The notes beneath the pieces are model-generated. The model was not told the DNA's origin. It saw nothing but the letters and a program-made list of their open reading frames with translations, and ran no database searches. Source: DAIDKA01 sp049792815 (GTDB lineage: Bacteria; Pseudomonadota; Gammaproteobacteria; Steroidobacterales; Steroidobacteraceae). From it: DNA of 64,000 bases. The stretch lies in assembly GCA_049792815.1 (NCBI GenBank), contig JBARBG010000088.1, positions 1 to 64,000 of the forward strand, read 5' to 3'. Positions 62,126 through 64,000 of the stretch are shown here, piece after piece (position 1 is the stretch's first letter; the number at the start of each line of letters is the position of its first letter). The position numbers and the translations under genes are program-made.

Positions 62126-62905
62126 TTATTCGAGACCGGTGTGACCTGCCGCGTCCACCGGATTGCGATCATTTTCCGCGCACACGAACTCCAGCAGATC
62201 CTGGTCCCGCGCGCGCTTGTAGCTCAGGACGGTGTGCCAGGGCTTGGCCAGTGCCAGCGGGTCCTCCACCAGCATGTCGTCGATCAGGGTGTTCGGGTCA
62301 TTCTTGGCCAGATGAATGTGCTCGATGACATGCAGCTGGTCCGAGTGCGGCATGCCATTACGAATCTCGGTGACCGTCTTGATGCCCACGGTATCCACCA
62401 CCAGGGTCGAACCCTCCCAATGCCCGATGGAATGGCCATAGAACGTGGGATCCCAATCATCCGGATGCTTGCGCCCGTCGGTCCAGATGCTGCGCAGCTG
62501 CATCCAGGCCTCATGATGGGTGGTCACCCGCCCGGGCGTGAACAGGAACTCGATGGGGTACTGGCCGACCATCATGATGCCGGGCATGCCCGGCGGCCGG
62601 CAGTAGGAGCCGTTGCGGGGCACTTCGCCATGATTGGCCGCGGCGGTCCTCTGCCAGGTCTGGTAACTGGCCAGGTAGCTGCCCTTGAGCTCGGGCATTT
62701 CACGCGTGACGCCCGGCGTGGGCAGGAAATTGAAGGTCCAGACGCCACCCCAGTCGGGCAGCTTATTCAGCTCGGAATAATGGCCTTTCGGATACGCCGC
62801 AGGTGGCCCGGCCGCAGCCGGCGGATCGGCCGCCCACGCTGCCTGGGCGCCGGCCAGCAACACCAGTGCCAGGGAAGCCCCCACCAACCCAATGCGCATT
62901 CTCAT
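62126..62905 (-). CDS. Exported protein of unknown function
   Basis: The 259-residue product has a signal peptide (LVGASLALVLLAGAQAAWA) and a mature domain with many Trp, His and Tyr residues (DWGGVWTFNF, NGSYCRPPGMPGIMM, EAWMQLRSIWTDGRKH, YGHSIGHWEGSTLVVDT). The sequence GHSIGHWEGSTLVVDTVGI recurs in a family of secreted proteins often found beside DUF6152 and PQQ dehydrogenase genes, but its role is not known to me. It lies 25 bases upstream of the second PQQ dehydrogenase and probably shares its transcript. It is divergent from the DUF6152 gene. Confidence 0.75.
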   Translation of the reverse strand: MRMRIGLVGASLALVLLAGAQAAWAADPPAAAGPPAAYPKGHYSELNKLPDWGGVWTFNFLPTPGVTREMPELKGSYLASYQTWQRTAAANHGEVPRNGSYCRPPGMPGIMMVGQYPIEFLFTPGRVTTHHEAWMQLRSIWTDGRKHPDDWDPTFYGHSIGHWEGSTLVVDTVGIKTVTEIRNGMPHSDQLHVIEHIHLAKNDPNTLIDDMLVEDPLALAKPWHTVLSYKRARDQDLLEFVCAENDRNPVDAAGHTGLE

Positions 62906-63024
62906 CGGAATATCCTCACTGACCGCCGCTGGTATGTTGCCGCGGTTCGGCGGCGAGTATAAGGGAGCTTGACGCCCGGGATGCAACCCCGTAAATGACC
63001 CACCCAGTGAATAAACGCGGAGCA

Positions 63025-63474
63025 ATGCGCATGAGACATGGAAAGTTGGGCAGCCTGGCGGTGCTGGCTCTGGCCTACGCGGGCGTCGCCGCGGCACATC
63101 ACTCGTTCGCCATGTTCGATCAGAGCCGGCAGCTGCCGCTGACCGGCACGGTGCATGACTTTCAGTGGACCAATCCTCATGCCTTCATCGATGTCGATGT
63201 AGCCAACAATACCGGCGGGGTCGACCTGTGGAAGGTGGAACTGAACAGCCCCAACAACCTCAAGCGCCAGGGCTGGAAATCATCGCTGATGAAGACCGGC
63301 GACAAGGTCACGGTGGTGATCAATCCGCTGCGTGACGGTTCCAAGGGCGGACTGTTCGTCGCGGTCACGCTGCCCGATGGCAAGGTCATGGGCGATCCCA
63401 CGCGGGCGCGCGGCGGCCCGATCAATGTGCCGCAGATTGGCACGCCGCCGCCGGACACACCCGCGGCACATTGA
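63025..63474 (+). CDS. DUF6152-family exported protein
   Basis: A 149-residue product with a signal peptide ending AGVAAAHH, directly followed by the family hallmark HHSFAMFDQSR. LTGTVHDFQWTNPHAFIDVD and LNSPNNLKRQGWK follow. The conserved His pair at the mature N-terminus resembles a copper- or metal-binding site, though no function is established. ATG 63025 is preceded by GGAG; ATG 62995 would extend it by ten residues. The stop overlaps the TTG of the next gene. Confidence 0.85.
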   Translation: MRMRHGKLGSLAVLALAYAGVAAAHHSFAMFDQSRQLPLTGTVHDFQWTNPHAFIDVDVANNTGGVDLWKVELNSPNNLKRQGWKSSLMKTGDKVTVVINPLRDGSKGGLFVAVTLPDGKVMGDPTRARGGPINVPQIGTPPPDTPAAH

Positions 63475-64000
63475 AGACGCTGTCAAACCCCGGCGCTGGG
63501 GTGGCGCTGCTGGCTGTCCTGGGCGCTCTCGTGCTGCCCGCGGCAGCGGCGCAAGACGCGTGCAACCGCAACTGTCTGCAGGACATTGCGCAGCGCTACC
63601 TGGCGGCTCTCGTCGCGCACGATCCGACCCAGGCGCCGCTCGCGCCCACGGTGCGCATCACCGAGAACGGCCAGAACCTCGGCACCGCGCACGGCCTGTG
63701 GAAGACGGCATCCGCTGATTCGAAATTCCGGCTGTACTTTGCCGACCCGCAGCGCGGCGCCGTCGGCTTCATCGGACTTTTGGGCGAGAACGACACATCG
63801 GTACCGGTGGCGCTGCGCCTGAAGGTGGTCAACGGGCAGGTCACGCAGGCCGAGACCATCGTGGCGCGCAATACGCCGTTCGCCAGGGCGGAAGGATTTG
63901 TGGCGCCCAATCCGGTACTGCTCACGAGCGTGAAGGCCGCCGACCGGGTCTCGCGCCAGGAGCTGATTCGCATCGCGGACAGCTACTTCACGGGGCTGGA
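63471..64000 (+). CDS. Exported NTF2/SnoaL-like protein (3' truncated by window)
   Basis: An open frame begins at TTG 63471 (TTGA overlap with the DUF6152 stop) and is still open at the window end, giving at least 176 residues. A signal peptide (ALLAVLGALVLPAAAAQ) is followed by DACNRNCLQDIAQRYLAAL with two nearby Cys, then VARNTPFARAEGFVAPNPVL, a pattern seen in exported NTF2-like proteins found beside DUF6152. A second module seems to begin at RIADSYFTGLE. The family call is moderate. It echoes the NTF2-like modules of the large fusion at 53055. Confidence 0.7.
   Translation, partial: MKTLSNPGAGVALLAVLGALVLPAAAAQDACNRNCLQDIAQRYLAALVAHDPTQAPLAPTVRITENGQNLGTAHGLWKTASADSKFRLYFADPQRGAVGFIGLLGENDTSVPVALRLKVVNGQVTQAETIVARNTPFARAEGFVAPNPVLLTSVKAADRVSRQELIRIADSYFTGL

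Overview
The window reads as chromosome of a high-GC gammaproteobacterium. Gene order yciK / rluB-scpB-scpA-trpS-yciO, the zipA-ligA and rpsO-pnp pairs, the rimP-nusA-infB-rbfA-truB operon and the dksA-gluQ pair all fit Gammaproteobacteria. The presence of PhaR, a zinc-finger-less DksA with a long Lys/Ala/Pro N-terminal tail, a bufferin-type cluster and PQQ alcohol dehydrogenases points towards the Steroidobacterales / Nevskiales / Xanthomonadales side; this placement is inference. No rRNA or tRNA genes, CRISPR arrays or insertion sequences were seen.

Bases 1-36000 are mostly housekeeping. First comes an SDR (yciK) facing a minus-strand run for chromosome segregation and translation (rluB-like, scpB, scpA, trpS, yciO), then yciB-bolA-parvulin on the plus strand. 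A minus-strand run smc-zipA-ligA follows, then queF, dksA, gluQ and phaR on plus. The large minus-strand translation/transcription block is truB, rbfA, infB, nusA, rimP, with rpsO-pnp next to it. After that come rhlE, an Uup-type ABC-F ATPase, an RND efflux pair, recQ, and two envelope proteins of unknown role.

Bases 36000-47600 are metabolic and envelope accessory genes: an isoquinoline-1-oxidoreductase-like two-subunit molybdoenzyme; a porin behind a clear sigma-54 promoter with an NtrC-like operator; a TonB-dependent receptor with a small Cys-containing exported protein; hutF/hutG of histidine degradation; an FMN 2-hydroxyacid dehydrogenase; and an exported HExxH protein.

Bases 47570-52120 hold the most striking unit. 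A ribosomally made, cysteine-rich exported peptide is followed by a DUF692 and a DUF2063 protein (bufferin / oxazolin type). They stand back-to-back with an ECF sigma factor, its zinc-binding anti-sigma factor and an M48 membrane protease. This looks like a stress-responsive metal-binding peptide system.

Bases 52100-64000 carry an oxidative catabolic island. It holds a carotenoid/stilbene cleavage oxygenase, a 94-residue Tat-signal protein, a 1013-residue exported protein with three NTF2/SnoaL-like modules joined to an esterase, two convergent PQQ-cytochrome c alcohol dehydrogenases, and several exported proteins of unknown function. Genes are packed tightly: most convergent pairs are separated by 10 bases or fewer, or overlap.
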